From Nocardia pseudobrasiliensis NBRC 108224 (GTDB lineage Bacteria; Actinomycetota; Actinomycetes; Mycobacteriales; Mycobacteriaceae), in assembly GCF_001613105.1 (NCBI RefSeq), contig NZ_BDBS01000018.1, forward strand, positions 1-64,000: a stretch of 64,000 nucleotides of DNA. Direction: 5' to 3'. This document shows, piece after piece, positions 9,509 through 19,199 of the stretch. The notes beneath the pieces are model-generated. The model was not told the DNA's origin, made no database searches, and saw only the letters and a program-made list of their open reading frames with translations. The position numbers and the translations under genes were made by a program. How positions within the stretch are numbered: position 1 is the first letter of the stretch; every line of letters begins with the position of its first letter.

Positions 9509-10848
9509 GCCGGATCTCCCTCCGCGACGACAACCGGAACCTCGTCGGCCCGATGGTACTTCGCCGCTACGGGCCGGATGAGTTCGTTGGCGACGAAGCC
9601 GACGCACAGCAGCGCGATCATGACCGCAAACGATGTCCCGTACAGCGCGGCCCCCGACTTGCCCTGCCGCACTCCCGAATCCGCGATGGCATTGACGATC
9701 AGCGGCCCGGCCACACCCGCCACCGACCATGCGGTGAGCAGCCGACCGTGAATGGCGCCGACCTGATAGGCACCGAACAAATCCTTCAGATATGCCGGGA
9801 CCGTGGCGAATCCGCCACCGTAGAACGACAGGATCACCATGGCGCCGAGGATGAAGACCGCCTTGTCGGTCCGGCCCACCGACCACACCACGACGTAGGC
9901 CAGCGCCCCGACGCCGAGGTAGATCCGATACATGTTCTTGCGGCCGATCACATCCGACAGCGACGACCAGCCGATCCGCCCGGCCATATTGGCCGCCGAC
10001 AGCACGGCGACGAAACCCGCTGCGGCGGTGACGGTCACGGGTGTCGCGGTGTTCTTGAAGAAGTCGACCACCATGGGCGCCGCCTTCTCCAGAATGCCGA
10101 TGCCCGCGGTGACGTTGAAGCACAGCACGACCCACAGCAGCCAGAACTGCGGGGTGCGGATGGCGTCGTCGGCGGCGACATCCTTGCCGCTCACCAGCTT
10201 CGCCGCCACGGTCGGCGGCTTCCAACCCGCCGGTCGCCAGCCCGGCGGCGGTACGCGCACCAGCAGCGGACCCACAGACATGAACACCGCGTAGGTCAAT
10301 CCCATCACCAGGAAGGTCGCCGCGATTCCGCCTCGATCGCGTCCGAAATCCGACAGCAGCTCGGTCGTCCACGGTGAGGCGATCAGCGCGCCGCCGCCGA
10401 AGCCCATGATCGCGAAACCCGTTGCCATACCGGGTCGATCGGGAAACCAGCGAATCAGCGTGGACACGGGCGAGATGTAGCCGATGCCCAACCCGATGCC
10501 GCCCACGAACCCGTAACCGAACACGATCAACCAGTACGCGCCCACCGCCGCGCCCAGCGCCGAGATCAGCAGCCCCGAACAGAAACACGTGAGCGATACC
10601 GTCATCGCCCACCGCGGCCCACGTCGTTCGACCACCGTCCCGCCGAACGCCGCCGACAACCCGAGCATCACGATCGCGATCTGAAACGGCAACGCACTAC
10701 CGGTGCCGGAGATATGCATCGCCTTCTCCAGCGGCGGTTTGAATACGCTCCAGGCATAGGCCTGACCGATGGCCAGATGGATGGACAACGCGGCGGGCGG
10801 AACCAGCCAGCGATTCCACTCCACGGGGGCGATGACGGCTGCGGTCAT
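9505..10848 (-). CDS. OFA-family MFS transporter (oxalate/formate antiporter type)
   Basis: A 447-residue, 12-helix major facilitator. The N-terminus IHLAIGQAYAWSVFKPPLE and the RWFPDRPGMATGFAIMGFGGGAL block are typical of the OFA family, whose members exchange small organic anions such as oxalate/formate or carry monocarboxylates. A cytoplasmic loop follows helix 6. ATG 10848 is preceded by GGAG. Co-transcribed with the 41-residue small subunit. The substrate is unknown; no oxalate-degrading genes are nearby. Confidence 0.88.
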   Translation of the reverse strand: MTAAVIAPVEWNRWLVPPAALSIHLAIGQAYAWSVFKPPLEKAMHISGTGSALPFQIAIVMLGLSAAFGGTVVERRGPRWAMTVSLTCFCSGLLISALGAAVGAYWLIVFGYGFVGGIGLGIGYISPVSTLIRWFPDRPGMATGFAIMGFGGGALIASPWTTELLSDFGRDRGGIAATFLVMGLTYAVFMSVGPLLVRVPPPGWRPAGWKPPTVAAKLVSGKDVAADDAIRTPQFWLLWVVLCFNVTAGIGILEKAAPMVVDFFKNTATPVTVTAAAGFVAVLSAANMAGRIGWSSLSDVIGRKNMYRIYLGVGALAYVVVWSVGRTDKAVFILGAMVILSFYGGGFATVPAYLKDLFGAYQVGAIHGRLLTAWSVAGVAGPLIVNAIADSGVRQGKSGAALYGTSFAVMIALLCVGFVANELIRPVAAKYHRADEVPVVVAEGDPA

Positions 10849-11146
10849 GGTTGATCTCCACATTCAGCGGTGTGGTGATCATAAAGCGATTCCGTTGGGG
10901 TGGAGGCGAATTGCCCTTGTCTGCCCTGCCAACTGAGCCTGCCACTGGGATGCACTGGGAGCGTGGTCGGTTGGGCTGATTCCCCAAGCCGGGCGGCCGA
11001 ATTGACGCAACGCCGCGCGATGAGCTCGCAATCGTTCCGGATACCCCTAGTGCGACCGATCCTCCCCGCCGAACCGGGTCGGTCGGTACGTCTTCCCGCC
11101 TACCCTCACCTGGTACCCGATCACCTTGTACAGCAAGGGATTTCCT
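10849..11146. other. divergent promoter region, OFA transporter / M64 peptidase
   Basis: About 300 bases between two divergent genes. No open frame here is convincing. The segment must contain both promoters; I see no clear operator palindrome and no hairpin terminator. Confidence 0.4.
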
Positions 11147-12112
11147 ATGTCTCGCTTGTCTCGCCTGGCCGCGCTCGCATTCGGTGTGCTGCTGCTCACC
11201 GGGGTTCATCCCGCGATCGGATCGGCCGCCGAAAACCAACAGCGCGAAGTCTTTTCGCCCGATGGGAGCATCAGCCGGGTCACGGTCCCGGTTCAGGTCG
11301 AGCCGCCCGCGCCGCGTTCGGCCGTGCAGGCCGATGTGGTGACCATTCAGCAGACCGGGCCGTCCAGTGAACGGTTCGATCTGGTGTTCGTGGGGGACGG
11401 GTATACCGCCGGAGAGCTGGGGGTGTACAAGCAGCACGCGATCAATCGCTGGAACGAGATGATTCAGGTCGAGCCGTTCAAATCGCATCGGCAGTCGTTC
11501 AATGTGTGGGCCGTCAATGTGGTCTCGCAGGAGTCCGGCGTCGACAACGATCCGCGCGGCACCTACCGAAACACGGCCCTGGACATGACCTTCTGGTGCG
11601 GCGGAACCCAGCGGCTGCTCTGCGTCAACCAGACCAAGGCGCAGCAGTACGCGAATCTCGCGCCGCAGGCCGATCAGGTGATCGCATTGGCCAACACCAC
11701 CACCTACGGCGGTGCGGGCGGCGGGGTCGCGACCTCGGCAGGCGGCAATGTCAAGGCGGGTCAGATCGTGCTGCACGAACTCGGACATTCGATCGGCGGC
11801 CTCGCCGACGAATACGACTACCCGGACGACCGCTACACCGGCCGCGAACCGCGCGAGCCCAACGCCTCGGTCGACACCAGCGACCAAATGCGCAACAACC
11901 GCACGAAGTGGTACCAGTACCTGGGCAAGCAGTCTCCCGACGGCGGTGTCGTCGGCACCTACGAGGGCGCGGTCTACGCCAAACACGGCGTCTACCGCCC
12001 CACCGAGAATTCGCTCATGCGTACCCTGGGCCGCCAATTCAACCTCATCGGCCTGGACGTGATGACCGCCGCGATCGAACGCAAGAGCGGAGCGGTCGCG
12101 GGCGCCCGATAG
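11147..12112 (+). CDS. secreted M64-family metallopeptidase
   Basis: A 321-residue exported zinc peptidase related to the IgA-peptidase M64 family. A Sec signal peptide (about residues 1-27, ending GSAA) is followed by FDLVFVGDGYT, a family-typical block, and the zinc site HELGHSIGGLADEY (about residues 208-221), where the two His and the later Asp/Glu are the expected ligands. ATG 11147 matches the signal peptide; an upstream in-frame start does not. Natural substrate unknown. Confidence 0.88.
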   Translation: MSRLSRLAALAFGVLLLTGVHPAIGSAAENQQREVFSPDGSISRVTVPVQVEPPAPRSAVQADVVTIQQTGPSSERFDLVFVGDGYTAGELGVYKQHAINRWNEMIQVEPFKSHRQSFNVWAVNVVSQESGVDNDPRGTYRNTALDMTFWCGGTQRLLCVNQTKAQQYANLAPQADQVIALANTTTYGGAGGGVATSAGGNVKAGQIVLHELGHSIGGLADEYDYPDDRYTGREPREPNASVDTSDQMRNNRTKWYQYLGKQSPDGGVVGTYEGAVYAKHGVYRPTENSLMRTLGRQFNLIGLDVMTAAIERKSGAVAGAR

Positions 12113-12122
12113 GTTGGGCGTT

Positions 12123-12722
12123 GTGAACCTTGCCGATCTGACCATGCCCGACACCGCCGCCACCCGGGGCGCGCTGGTGGTGGCGTCGGAGTACTGTTCG
12201 CCCGCGCTGCTCAATCATTCGGTGCGGTCGTATGTCTGGGCCGCGGCGCTGGCGCGGGGGGAGGGGATCGCGTTCGACGCCGAGCTGCTGTATGTGGCGG
12301 CGGTGTTGCACGATATCGGGCTGGTTGCCGAATTCGACAGTCACACATCGCCCTTCGAGGAGGCCGGTGGGCATGTGGCGCGGGTGTTCGGGGCGGGGGC
12401 GGGCTGGTCGGTCGCGCGGCGGGAGCGGCTGTTGGAGATCATCGTGCGGCATACCTGGGAGCGGGTCGATGTGGAAGCCGATCCGGAGGGGCATCTGCTC
12501 GAGGCCGCGACCTCGATCGACATTTCCGGGCGCGGGGTGAAGCGGGTCGACGCCGAGGTGCGGGCGGAGGTGCTCGCGCGGTGGCCTCGATTGGATCTGG
12601 CCGATGAGTTCGTGGCGCTGTTCGAGGACCAGGCCCGGCGCAAGCCCGGTTGCAGCGCCGCGCGGGCGGTCGAGGCGGGCATCGCCGGATGGATTCGGCG
12701 CAATCCGCTCGCCGAACCGTAG
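12123..12722 (+). CDS. HD-domain metal-dependent phosphohydrolase-like protein
   Basis: A 199-residue HD-domain protein. The metal ligands are visible as H in LLNHSVRSYVWAAAL, the HD doublet in VAAVLHDIGL and a distal Asp in SIDISGRG. The arrangement resembles cyanamide-hydratase-like and YedJ-like HD proteins rather than signalling HD-GYP domains. GTG 12123 is the chosen start; ATG 12144 is an alternative. It starts ten bases after the M64 stop, so may be co-transcribed. Confidence 0.75.
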   Translation: MNLADLTMPDTAATRGALVVASEYCSPALLNHSVRSYVWAAALARGEGIAFDAELLYVAAVLHDIGLVAEFDSHTSPFEEAGGHVARVFGAGAGWSVARRERLLEIIVRHTWERVDVEADPEGHLLEAATSIDISGRGVKRVDAEVRAEVLARWPRLDLADEFVALFEDQARRKPGCSAARAVEAGIAGWIRRNPLAEP

Positions 12723-12830
12723 ATTTTCGCTCGAATCGGGCGATAAGGGCTCGAGCCTTTCTCTGTGGGGCAATCGGATTCGCTGAGCGATTCGCGAGTG
12801 AGACTGAGGTCACAGTCATACGATCGACGC

Positions 12831-13493
12831 ATGTCGGACCCGTGGAGCGGATCAATGATGATCGAGGGGAGGGTGGTGCGTGCGTTATCGGGTGGAGCGC
12901 GGATCGAGTTCCGCAGCGGCCCAGGAGATCCGATCGCCGTCGCCGAACGCGAGAAGGCCGCCGCGCCGGGGCGCAGATTCCCGATCCCGCTGGGGCGTGC
13001 GAAAACTCGCGTCGACACCCATCTGATCACCTATACCGACGGATACCGCGTGCGGATCCGATCGAGCGGTGACGCGCCGACGGCCCTCGAGACCGTGACC
13101 GGCACCCGGACCGGCCTCATCCTGGTGACCGATACCGCCACCGCCGTCTCGATCACCGCGGGCACGCTGTGCCACTTCGTACCCCACCCAGAGGAGCCGC
13201 GCACCCCCGAGGTGTTCCGGCTGCTGATTCTGGACCTGTTCGGCAAGGAGATGGGACGGCTGAGCCTGATCCGCACGCCGGAGGGCTGGAGTCGTCGCGG
13301 CGACGAACTCGCCGACAACCATCTGTGGTGGGACCGGACCGGACAGAGTCTTCCGGTTCCGATCCTGGGCACCCGGCTCGCGATAGGACGCCGCATCGAT
13401 CGAGATGAACGCGATGCCCTGCTGGCCGCCTGCGTGGACATGGCGCTCGGCCTGCGCCCCTACATCACCGAGCTGAAATGTCTGGACGGATGA
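12831..13493 (+). CDS. hypothetical protein, unrecognised
   Basis: A 220-residue soluble-looking protein with no signal peptide or membrane segment. It is predicted rich in beta strands (repeated TDGYRVRIRS, TGLILVTDTATAVSITAG patterns) with one Cys pair far apart. I do not recognise a family. The ATG 12831 follows no strong ribosome binding site; a second ATG lies at 12855. The downstream neighbour is an HTH-less LysR-like gene 22 bases after its stop. Confidence 0.6.
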   Translation: MSDPWSGSMMIEGRVVRALSGGARIEFRSGPGDPIAVAEREKAAAPGRRFPIPLGRAKTRVDTHLITYTDGYRVRIRSSGDAPTALETVTGTRTGLILVTDTATAVSITAGTLCHFVPHPEEPRTPEVFRLLILDLFGKEMGRLSLIRTPEGWSRRGDELADNHLWWDRTGQSLPVPILGTRLAIGRRIDRDERDALLAACVDMALGLRPYITELKCLDG

Positions 13494-13515
13494 GCGGTGC
13501 AATACCCTGACATGA

Positions 13516-14181
13516 ATGAATGGGTTTGCTCCCGATGCGCTGCGGGTGGGATACGTGCCGGGCGTCATCGTGTCCAAGTGGGGGCGGGTCTGGACTGAGC
13601 GGTTCCCGGACACACCGCTGGAACTGATCGCCGTACCGCAGGCCGATCAGGAGTCCGCGCTACGCGAGGGCGGCGTCGACATGTGCTTCGTGCGGCTGCC
13701 TGTCGAACGCGACGGTATGCACGCGATCCCGCTGTATCGGGAGAGCCCGGTCGTGGTGATTCCGAAGGATCATCCGATCGCGTTGTTCGAGGAGGTCGGT
13801 CTCGCCGATCTGGCCGACGAGCGCATGCAGGACGCCGCCGATATCGACGCGCTGGCCGATACGGTCGCCCTCGTCGCGGCGGTCGGCGGGGCGGCGGTCA
13901 TGCCGCATTCGCTGGCCCGGCTGCACCATCGCCGCGATCTGACCTTCCGGCATGTCAGCGACGCGCCCGATACCCAGATCGCCCTGGCCTGGCTGGTCGA
14001 CAACGACACCGAGACCGTCCAGGAATTCGTCGGCATCGTGCGCGGCCGCACCGCCCGCAGTTCCCGTTCGCCGGCGGCCCGCCCGGAAGCCGCTGCGCCG
14101 CAGCGCAAGAGCAAACAACCCGCACCGAAGAAGAAGCCAACGGCCGCGCGAACCAGAACGCCTCGTCGCCGCGGCCGCTGA
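13516..14181 (+). CDS. LysR substrate-binding domain protein without HTH, basic tail
   Basis: A 221-residue protein. Residues 8-175 match the effector-binding domain of LysR regulators (LRVGYVPGVIVSKWGRVW, VDMCFVRLPVERDGMHAIPLYRESPVVVIPKDHPI), but no helix-turn-helix precedes it. The last 45 residues are Arg/Lys/Pro/Ala rich (KSKQPAPKKKPTAAR and RRRGR), resembling an AT-hook or histone-like tail. It may bind DNA through the tail or act as a ligand-responsive partner. A -10 like TACCCT at 13503 suggests near-leaderless initiation. Confidence 0.78.
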   Translation: MNGFAPDALRVGYVPGVIVSKWGRVWTERFPDTPLELIAVPQADQESALREGGVDMCFVRLPVERDGMHAIPLYRESPVVVIPKDHPIALFEEVGLADLADERMQDAADIDALADTVALVAAVGGAAVMPHSLARLHHRRDLTFRHVSDAPDTQIALAWLVDNDTETVQEFVGIVRGRTARSSRSPAARPEAAAPQRKSKQPAPKKKPTAARTRTPRRRGR

Positions 14182-14205
14182 CGCTGGAATCCAAGGAGAG
14201 TCGCA

Positions 14206-15312
14206 ATGGGGGAACCTCTCGGACGAGAGGCGTGGCAGGAACTCGTCGGCTGTATGGTCGAGCAGAAGCGCCGCCTGCGGATCTACGACGAATACGAATC
14301 GGATACCGCTCCGAATCCCGGAGCCACCGAGGCTCGGCTGCGCGCGGCCGAGGCCCGACTCGGTCGCCCGCTCGATCCGCAGTATCGGGAACTGCTGTCG
14401 GTGGCCGACGGCTGGCAGGACTTCCACATCACCTACACCCTGCTGGGCACCGACGAGATCGGTCGCGGCCTGCGCTGGGAGTCCGGTCTGGCCAATGCCG
14501 AGATCTGGTTCGACGATCCCGCGCGGTATCAGCTCGTGATCGAGAACGACAACGGCTATCTGGGCACGATCTTCCTCGACGGCGGCAGTGTGGTGTCGTT
14601 GCCTCCCGACGAGACCTATCCGGATCTGTACACGTACTTCCTGCACGAACTCGAATCCATGACCGTGACCGCGGATCAGGCGATTCTGGGTGACTATTCC
14701 GAACCGTGGTGGGGCCGCAGCCTGCGCGGCGATCCGCCGACCATCGCCGAGATCGTCGCCAAGGTCGTCGAATTGACGCAGATCGTCGAACCGACCCGTC
14801 CGTCCCCGCTGCGTCCGGGCGCCGCACCCGCCGAATTGTCGGCGCTCGACCGCGATCTGGGGGGTGCGCTGGACCCCGAACACCGCGAACTGCTCGCGGT
14901 ATCGAACGGATTGTCCACTCCCACCTGGGGTTTGGGCGATGTGCTGTCCAGCGTCGAGATCCGCGACGGCGCGCGGTGGCGAGAAGCGCTGGTACAGCGG
15001 CAATTCGAGGAGGACCGCTCCCATCGCGAGCGGCTGTCGAGCCACCGTAGCTGTCTGCTTCCCGATCCCGAGGAACCGGCGCCGGTGCTGCAGCGCATCG
15101 GTCTGATACCCGCGGTGCCGTTCGCGGTCACGCCCGTGGCGCTCTACGGCGTCGATGTCCGCGACGGCCGGGTGCGCGATCTACTGCGGGATCCGAGCAT
15201 CGCGCGACCGGGTGACAGTCGATCCTCGGAGGGCACTGTGCGCGAACATCTCCTGCGCGGCTGCTGGCACCTGTGGTGGGATCTGGGTCACCCGGCCGGG
15301 CCGGTCGACTGA
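14206..15312 (+). CDS. SMI1/KNR4 (SUKH) family protein, two-domain
   Basis: A 368-residue cytoplasmic protein. The first half holds a SUKH-1-type fold, seen in [19 protein letters not shown] and in the following [17 protein letters not shown] and [11 protein letters not shown] strands. A second, more degraded copy starts near residue 205 with [30 protein letters not shown] proteins are common immunity proteins of contact-dependent toxin systems; no toxin or secretion gene is adjacent, so an immunity role is possible but unproven. Confidence 0.8.
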   Translation: MGEPLGREAWQELVGCMVEQKRRLRIYDEYESDTAPNPGATEARLRAAEARLGRPLDPQYRELLSVADGWQDFHITYTLLGTDEIGRGLRWESGLANAEIWFDDPARYQLVIENDNGYLGTIFLDGGSVVSLPPDETYPDLYTYFLHELESMTVTADQAILGDYSEPWWGRSLRGDPPTIAEIVAKVVELTQIVEPTRPSPLRPGAAPAELSALDRDLGGALDPEHRELLAVSNGLSTPTWGLGDVLSSVEIRDGARWREALVQRQFEEDRSHRERLSSHRSCLLPDPEEPAPVLQRIGLIPAVPFAVTPVALYGVDVRDGRVRDLLRDPSIARPGDSRSSEGTVREHLLRGCWHLWWDLGHPAGPVD

Positions 15313-15323
15313 GGGGTGCGCGA

Positions 15324-15620
15324 CTAGCGCGGCTTGTTCTGCAGCACCCGATCGCGGATCAGGATGCCGGCGAGCAGAATCGCGAAACCGATCAGGAACA
15401 GGTAGCCGACATTGCCGCTGCCCGACGAGCTGCCCTGCGGGCCCTCGAACAGCATGGCCAGCAGGATGACGACGACGACCCAGCCCGCGACGCGGAAGGT
15501 ACGGCGCGACTCACCGCTCCAACCCCACGCGGCGGACGGAACCTCGGCGGGGTCGACCTTGGAGACGACACCAGCGCTCTTGGTGGGTTCCAGTTCCGTG
15601 GCGGCCACGTTCGCTCCCAT
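15324..15620 (-). CDS. DUF2631 membrane protein
   Basis: A 98-residue protein with a polar N-terminus containing [13 protein letters not shown] residues ([15 protein letters not shown], about 29-43) and two membrane helices at 44-60 and 71-88, ending [10 protein letters not shown]. This fits DUF2631, whose genes sit beside dxr in mycobacteria and relatives. It is divergent from dxr, with about 100 bases between starts. No biochemical function is known. Confidence 0.85.
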   Translation of the reverse strand: MGANVAATELEPTKSAGVVSKVDPAEVPSAAWGWSGESRRTFRVAGWVVVVILLAMLFEGPQGSSSGSGNVGYLFLIGFAILLAGILIRDRVLQNKPR

Positions 15621-15722
15621 CGGTTCAGTTACATACTGTCGCCAATATCGTGGCATACGACCGCCCGTCGTAGCCAGCCGACCCGCTCTCCCCGATATCC
15701 GCCTGTCCGCGACAATGTGTGG

Positions 15723-16862
15723 GTGTCCGACATCGTGAGAGTCCTGCTGCTGGGCAGCACCGGTTCCATTGGCACGCAGGCGCTGGAGGTGATCGCGGCC
15801 GATCCCGATCGGTTCCAGGTCGTGGGCCTGGCCGCGCGGGGCGGCAACAGCGAGCTGCTGGCCGAGCAGATGCGGGCCACCGGCGTCACCAACGTCGCCG
15901 TCGCCGATCCGGCGGCCGCCGCGAAACTCGGTGTGGCCCTGGCCGGTCCGGACGCCGCCACCGAACTGGTCCGGCGCACCGAGGCCGATGTGGTGCTCAA
16001 CGCGCTGGTCGGTTCGCTCGGCCTGGGCCCGACGCTGGCGACGCTGCAATCGGGTCGCCGCCTGGCCCTGGCCAATAAGGAATCGCTGGTGGCCGGTGGT
16101 TCGCTGGTGACCCGCGCGGCCGCGCCCGGCCAGATCGTGCCGGTCGATTCCGAACACTCCGCCATGGCCCAGTGTCTGCGCGGCGGCCGTGCCGAGGAGG
16201 TGGCGAGGCTGGTACTCACCGCCTCGGGCGGCCCGTTCCGGGGCTGGACCGGCGAGATGCTCGAATCGGTCAGCCCGGCCGAGGCCAAAGCGCATCCGAC
16301 CTGGTCGATGGGGCAGATGAATACGCTGAATTCGGCGACGCTGGTGAACAAGGGCCTCGAACTGATCGAGGCGCACATGCTGTTCGGCATCGACTACGAC
16401 GACATCGATGTGACCGTGCATCCGCAGTCGATCGTGCATTCCATGGTCACCTTCACCGACGGTTCCACCCTCGCCCAGGCCAGTCCGCCGGATATGAAAC
16501 TGCCGATCGGGCTGGCGCTGGGCTGGCCCGATCGCGTCCCCGGCGTGCTCGCGCCGCTGGACTTCACCGAGGCGTTCACCTGGGAGTTCGCCCCCGTGGA
16601 CGACGAGGTGTTCCCCGCGGTCGAACTGGCCCGTCAGGCCGGTAAGGCGGGCGGCTGCGTGACCGCGGTCTACAACGCCGCCAATGAGATCGCGGTGCAG
16701 GCGTTCCTGGACGGGCAGCTCCGATTCCCCGATATCGTGCGCACGGTCGCGCGTGTGGTCGAGTCGGCCGACCGTTGGAGCGCCGAACCCGCTACCTTGG
16801 ACGAGGTGCTCGCGGCTGATGCGTGGGCGCGCGAGCGTGCGCGTACGCACGTCGCCAACTGA
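15723..16862 (+). CDS. dxr: 1-deoxy-D-xylulose 5-phosphate reductoisomerase
   Basis: Second enzyme of the MEP isoprenoid pathway: converts DXP to MEP with NADPH and a divalent metal; target of fosmidomycin. Visible are the NADPH loop [15 protein letters not shown], the metal/substrate segment [22 protein letters not shown] and [23 protein letters not shown]... (key M-G-K-N residues). GTG 15723 is chosen; GTG 15717 would add two residues. Length 379 fits. The membrane protease gene follows 21 bases later. Confidence 0.98.
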   Translation: MSDIVRVLLLGSTGSIGTQALEVIAADPDRFQVVGLAARGGNSELLAEQMRATGVTNVAVADPAAAAKLGVALAGPDAATELVRRTEADVVLNALVGSLGLGPTLATLQSGRRLALANKESLVAGGSLVTRAAAPGQIVPVDSEHSAMAQCLRGGRAEEVARLVLTASGGPFRGWTGEMLESVSPAEAKAHPTWSMGQMNTLNSATLVNKGLELIEAHMLFGIDYDDIDVTVHPQSIVHSMVTFTDGSTLAQASPPDMKLPIGLALGWPDRVPGVLAPLDFTEAFTWEFAPVDDEVFPAVELARQAGKAGGCVTAVYNAANEIAVQAFLDGQLRFPDIVRTVARVVESADRWSAEPATLDEVLAADAWARERARTHVAN

Positions 16863-16883
16863 CGCAGGAGGGTTCGAAACCGC

Positions 16884-18110
16884 ATGGGCTTCGCGATCGG
16901 ATTCGTGCTGTTCGCGCTGGGTATCACGGTATCGGTGGCACTGCACGAATGCGGGCACATGTGGGCGGCGCAGGCCACCGGCATGAAGGTCCGACGCTAC
17001 TTCATCGGTTTCGGGCCGAAGGTCTTCTCCTTCCGCCGCGGTGAGACCGAATACGGCCTCAAGGCGCTGCCGCTGGGTGGTTTCTGCGATATCGCCGGGA
17101 TGACCGCGCTGGACGAGATCGATCCGCGCGATCTGGATCGGGCGATGTACCGGCAGGCGACCTGGAAGCGGCTGATCGTCATGTTCGGCGGGATCTTCAT
17201 GAACTTCCTGCTCGGCTTCCTGCTGATCATGCTGATGGCCGTCGTATGGGGACTGCCGCGCCTGAGCGACACCCCGCCGGACACGATGATCGATACGCCC
17301 AGCTGTGTGGCCAACGAGAAGCCGAAGGCGCAGGGTTATGAGAGCTGCACCGGCACCGGGCCGGCCGGGGCCGCCGGGCTGAAGCGCGGTGATCTGGTGA
17401 CCGCGATCGACGGCAGCCCCATCACCACGTGGGATCAGTTCCGGTCCAATACCGAGAACAAGTCCGGTCCGATCGTCTACACCGTCAAGCGCGACGGCCA
17501 GACCCTCGACATCACCGTCGTCCCGCAGCAGGCGACCACCTATCTCGACCCGGTTACCAAGAAGCCCACCGATACCCCGCGCACTGTCTCCAAGGTCGGC
17601 GTCGGCAAGATGCTGGCCTACGATCCGGTGAAATACAATGTGCTGTCGGCGATTCCGGCCTCGGCGTCGTTCACCGGCACCATGTTCGTCAATGTCGCCC
17701 AGTCGCTCGCGCATATGCCCGCCAAGGTCGTGAGCCTCTGGCATGCCGTCACCGGCGGCCAGCGCGATCAGGACACCCCGATCAGCGTGTACGGCGCCAG
17801 CCGCATCGGCGGCGAGACGGCCGAGCACGGGCTGTGGAACGTCTTCGTACTCACCCTCGCGAGTCTGAACTTCTTCCTCGGCGCGTTCAACCTGTTGCCG
17901 CTGCTGCCGCTGGACGGCGGTCATATCGCGGTGGTCATCTACGAGAAACTGCGAAACCTGGTGCGCGGCAGGCGCGGTCTGCCCCCGGGCGCTCCGGTCG
18001 ACTATCTCAAACTGCTCCCCGCGACATATGTGGTCGTGGTGATCGGCGGCGCGTACACGGTGCTGACCCTCGTCGCGGACGTGGTGAATCCGATCAAGCT
18101 GTTCCCCTAG
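16884..18110 (+). CDS. rip1: site-2 intramembrane zinc protease (Rip1/RseP-like)
   Basis: M50 protease that cuts membrane-bound anti-sigma factors and other substrates within the bilayer. The zinc motif HECGH lies in the first membrane helix (about residues 21-25) and the third ligand in NLLPLLPLDGGHI near residue 345. A PDZ domain spans about residues 125-215 (GPAGAAGLKRGDLVTAIDGSPI). Length 408 and the position after dxr match mycobacterial Rip1, which controls cell-envelope lipids and sigma factors. About four membrane segments. Confidence 0.95.
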   Translation: MGFAIGFVLFALGITVSVALHECGHMWAAQATGMKVRRYFIGFGPKVFSFRRGETEYGLKALPLGGFCDIAGMTALDEIDPRDLDRAMYRQATWKRLIVMFGGIFMNFLLGFLLIMLMAVVWGLPRLSDTPPDTMIDTPSCVANEKPKAQGYESCTGTGPAGAAGLKRGDLVTAIDGSPITTWDQFRSNTENKSGPIVYTVKRDGQTLDITVVPQQATTYLDPVTKKPTDTPRTVSKVGVGKMLAYDPVKYNVLSAIPASASFTGTMFVNVAQSLAHMPAKVVSLWHAVTGGQRDQDTPISVYGASRIGGETAEHGLWNVFVLTLASLNFFLGAFNLLPLLPLDGGHIAVVIYEKLRNLVRGRRGLPPGAPVDYLKLLPATYVVVVIGGAYTVLTLVADVVNPIKLFP

Positions 18111-18119
18111 TGATGAGCG

Positions 18120-19196
18120 ATGATCGAGGGCATGTCGGCCACGGATAAGCTCACTCGGGAATTCGGTAGCGACAACACCGCGGGTACGCTGCCGCGGATC
18201 GTCGAGGCGGTCGCCGCCGCGGCGGCGGGGCAGGCGCCGCCCTATGGGGCGGACAGCTGGTCGAGCGCCCTTCGGCAGCGGCTCGGTGAGATCTTCGAGC
18301 GTGAGGTCCACATCGCGCTCGTGAGCACCGGCACCGCCGCCAATGTCACGGGCCTTGCCTGTGTGACGCCGCCGTGGGGTGCGGTGCTGTGCCATCGCGA
18401 CAGTCATCTGCTCAACGACGAATCCAGCGCGCCCGAATTCGCCACCGGCGGTGCGAGATTGACGCCACTGGGCGGTGTGGACACCAAGATCGACGCCGAT
18501 GAATTGGCGAATGCGGTCGGTCGCGGCGCGGGCGATGCGCACAAGGTGCAACCGGCGGCGCTGAGCATTACGCAGATCACCGAGACCGGCAGCGTCTACA
18601 CAGTGCCGGAGATCCGCCGACTCACGACGATCGCGAAGGGGGCGGGTCTGCGCGTGCACATGGACGGCGCGCGGTTCACCAACGCACTGGTCGCCCTGGG
18701 TTGCAGTCCGGCCGAGATGACCTGGCGCTCGGGCGTGGACGTGCTGTCGTTCGGCACCACCAAGAACGGCACGATGACCGCCGAGGCGATCGTGCTGTTC
18801 GACCGAACCCTCGCGACCGAACTGGATTTCCGCGTCAAACGCTCGGGCCAGCTGGGATCCAAGCTACGCTTCCAGGCCGCGCAGATTCTCGCCTACCTCG
18901 ACGACGACCTGTGGCTGCGCAACGCCCGCCACGCCAATGCCATGGCCGCGCGATTGCTGGCCGGGCTCAGCGCCGTTCCCTCGATCTCGATTGTCGGTGC
19001 GCCGCAGGCGAATATCGTGTTCTGCCGATTGCCCAGGCCCCTCATCGACGGTCTGCACGCCCGCGGCTTCGGCTTCCACGCCGATCGCTGGGAGCCGGGC
19101 GTCGCACGATTGGTCACCTCTTTCGCCACCACGGCCGACGAGGTCGACGCATTGGTGAGCGCGGCCGCGGAACTGGCCCGGCAGCACTGCGGCTGA
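18120..19196 (+). CDS. threonine aldolase / beta-eliminating lyase family PLP enzyme
   Basis: A 358-residue fold-type-I PLP enzyme. FGSDNTAGTLPRI at the N-terminus, HMDGARFTNA (PLP-ring Asp) and SFGTTKNGTM (Schiff-base Lys) are the hallmarks of low-specificity L-threonine aldolases, which split threonine and related beta-hydroxy amino acids to glycine and an aldehyde. ATG 18120 or 18132 can serve as start. In mycobacteria the gene after dxr-rip1 is ispG; here this gene fills that place. Confidence 0.9.
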   Translation: MIEGMSATDKLTREFGSDNTAGTLPRIVEAVAAAAAGQAPPYGADSWSSALRQRLGEIFEREVHIALVSTGTAANVTGLACVTPPWGAVLCHRDSHLLNDESSAPEFATGGARLTPLGGVDTKIDADELANAVGRGAGDAHKVQPAALSITQITETGSVYTVPEIRRLTTIAKGAGLRVHMDGARFTNALVALGCSPAEMTWRSGVDVLSFGTTKNGTMTAEAIVLFDRTLATELDFRVKRSGQLGSKLRFQAAQILAYLDDDLWLRNARHANAMAARLLAGLSAVPSISIVGAPQANIVFCRLPRPLIDGLHARGFGFHADRWEPGVARLVTSFATTADEVDALVSAAAELARQHCG

Positions 19197-19199
19197 ACG

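Noticed and set aside
15324..18659. A 1111-codon open frame antisense to dxr, rip1 and the aldolase
   Set aside because: It is the shadow of three real genes in G/C-rich DNA. Only its last 98 codons (the DUF2631 gene) show a real family.
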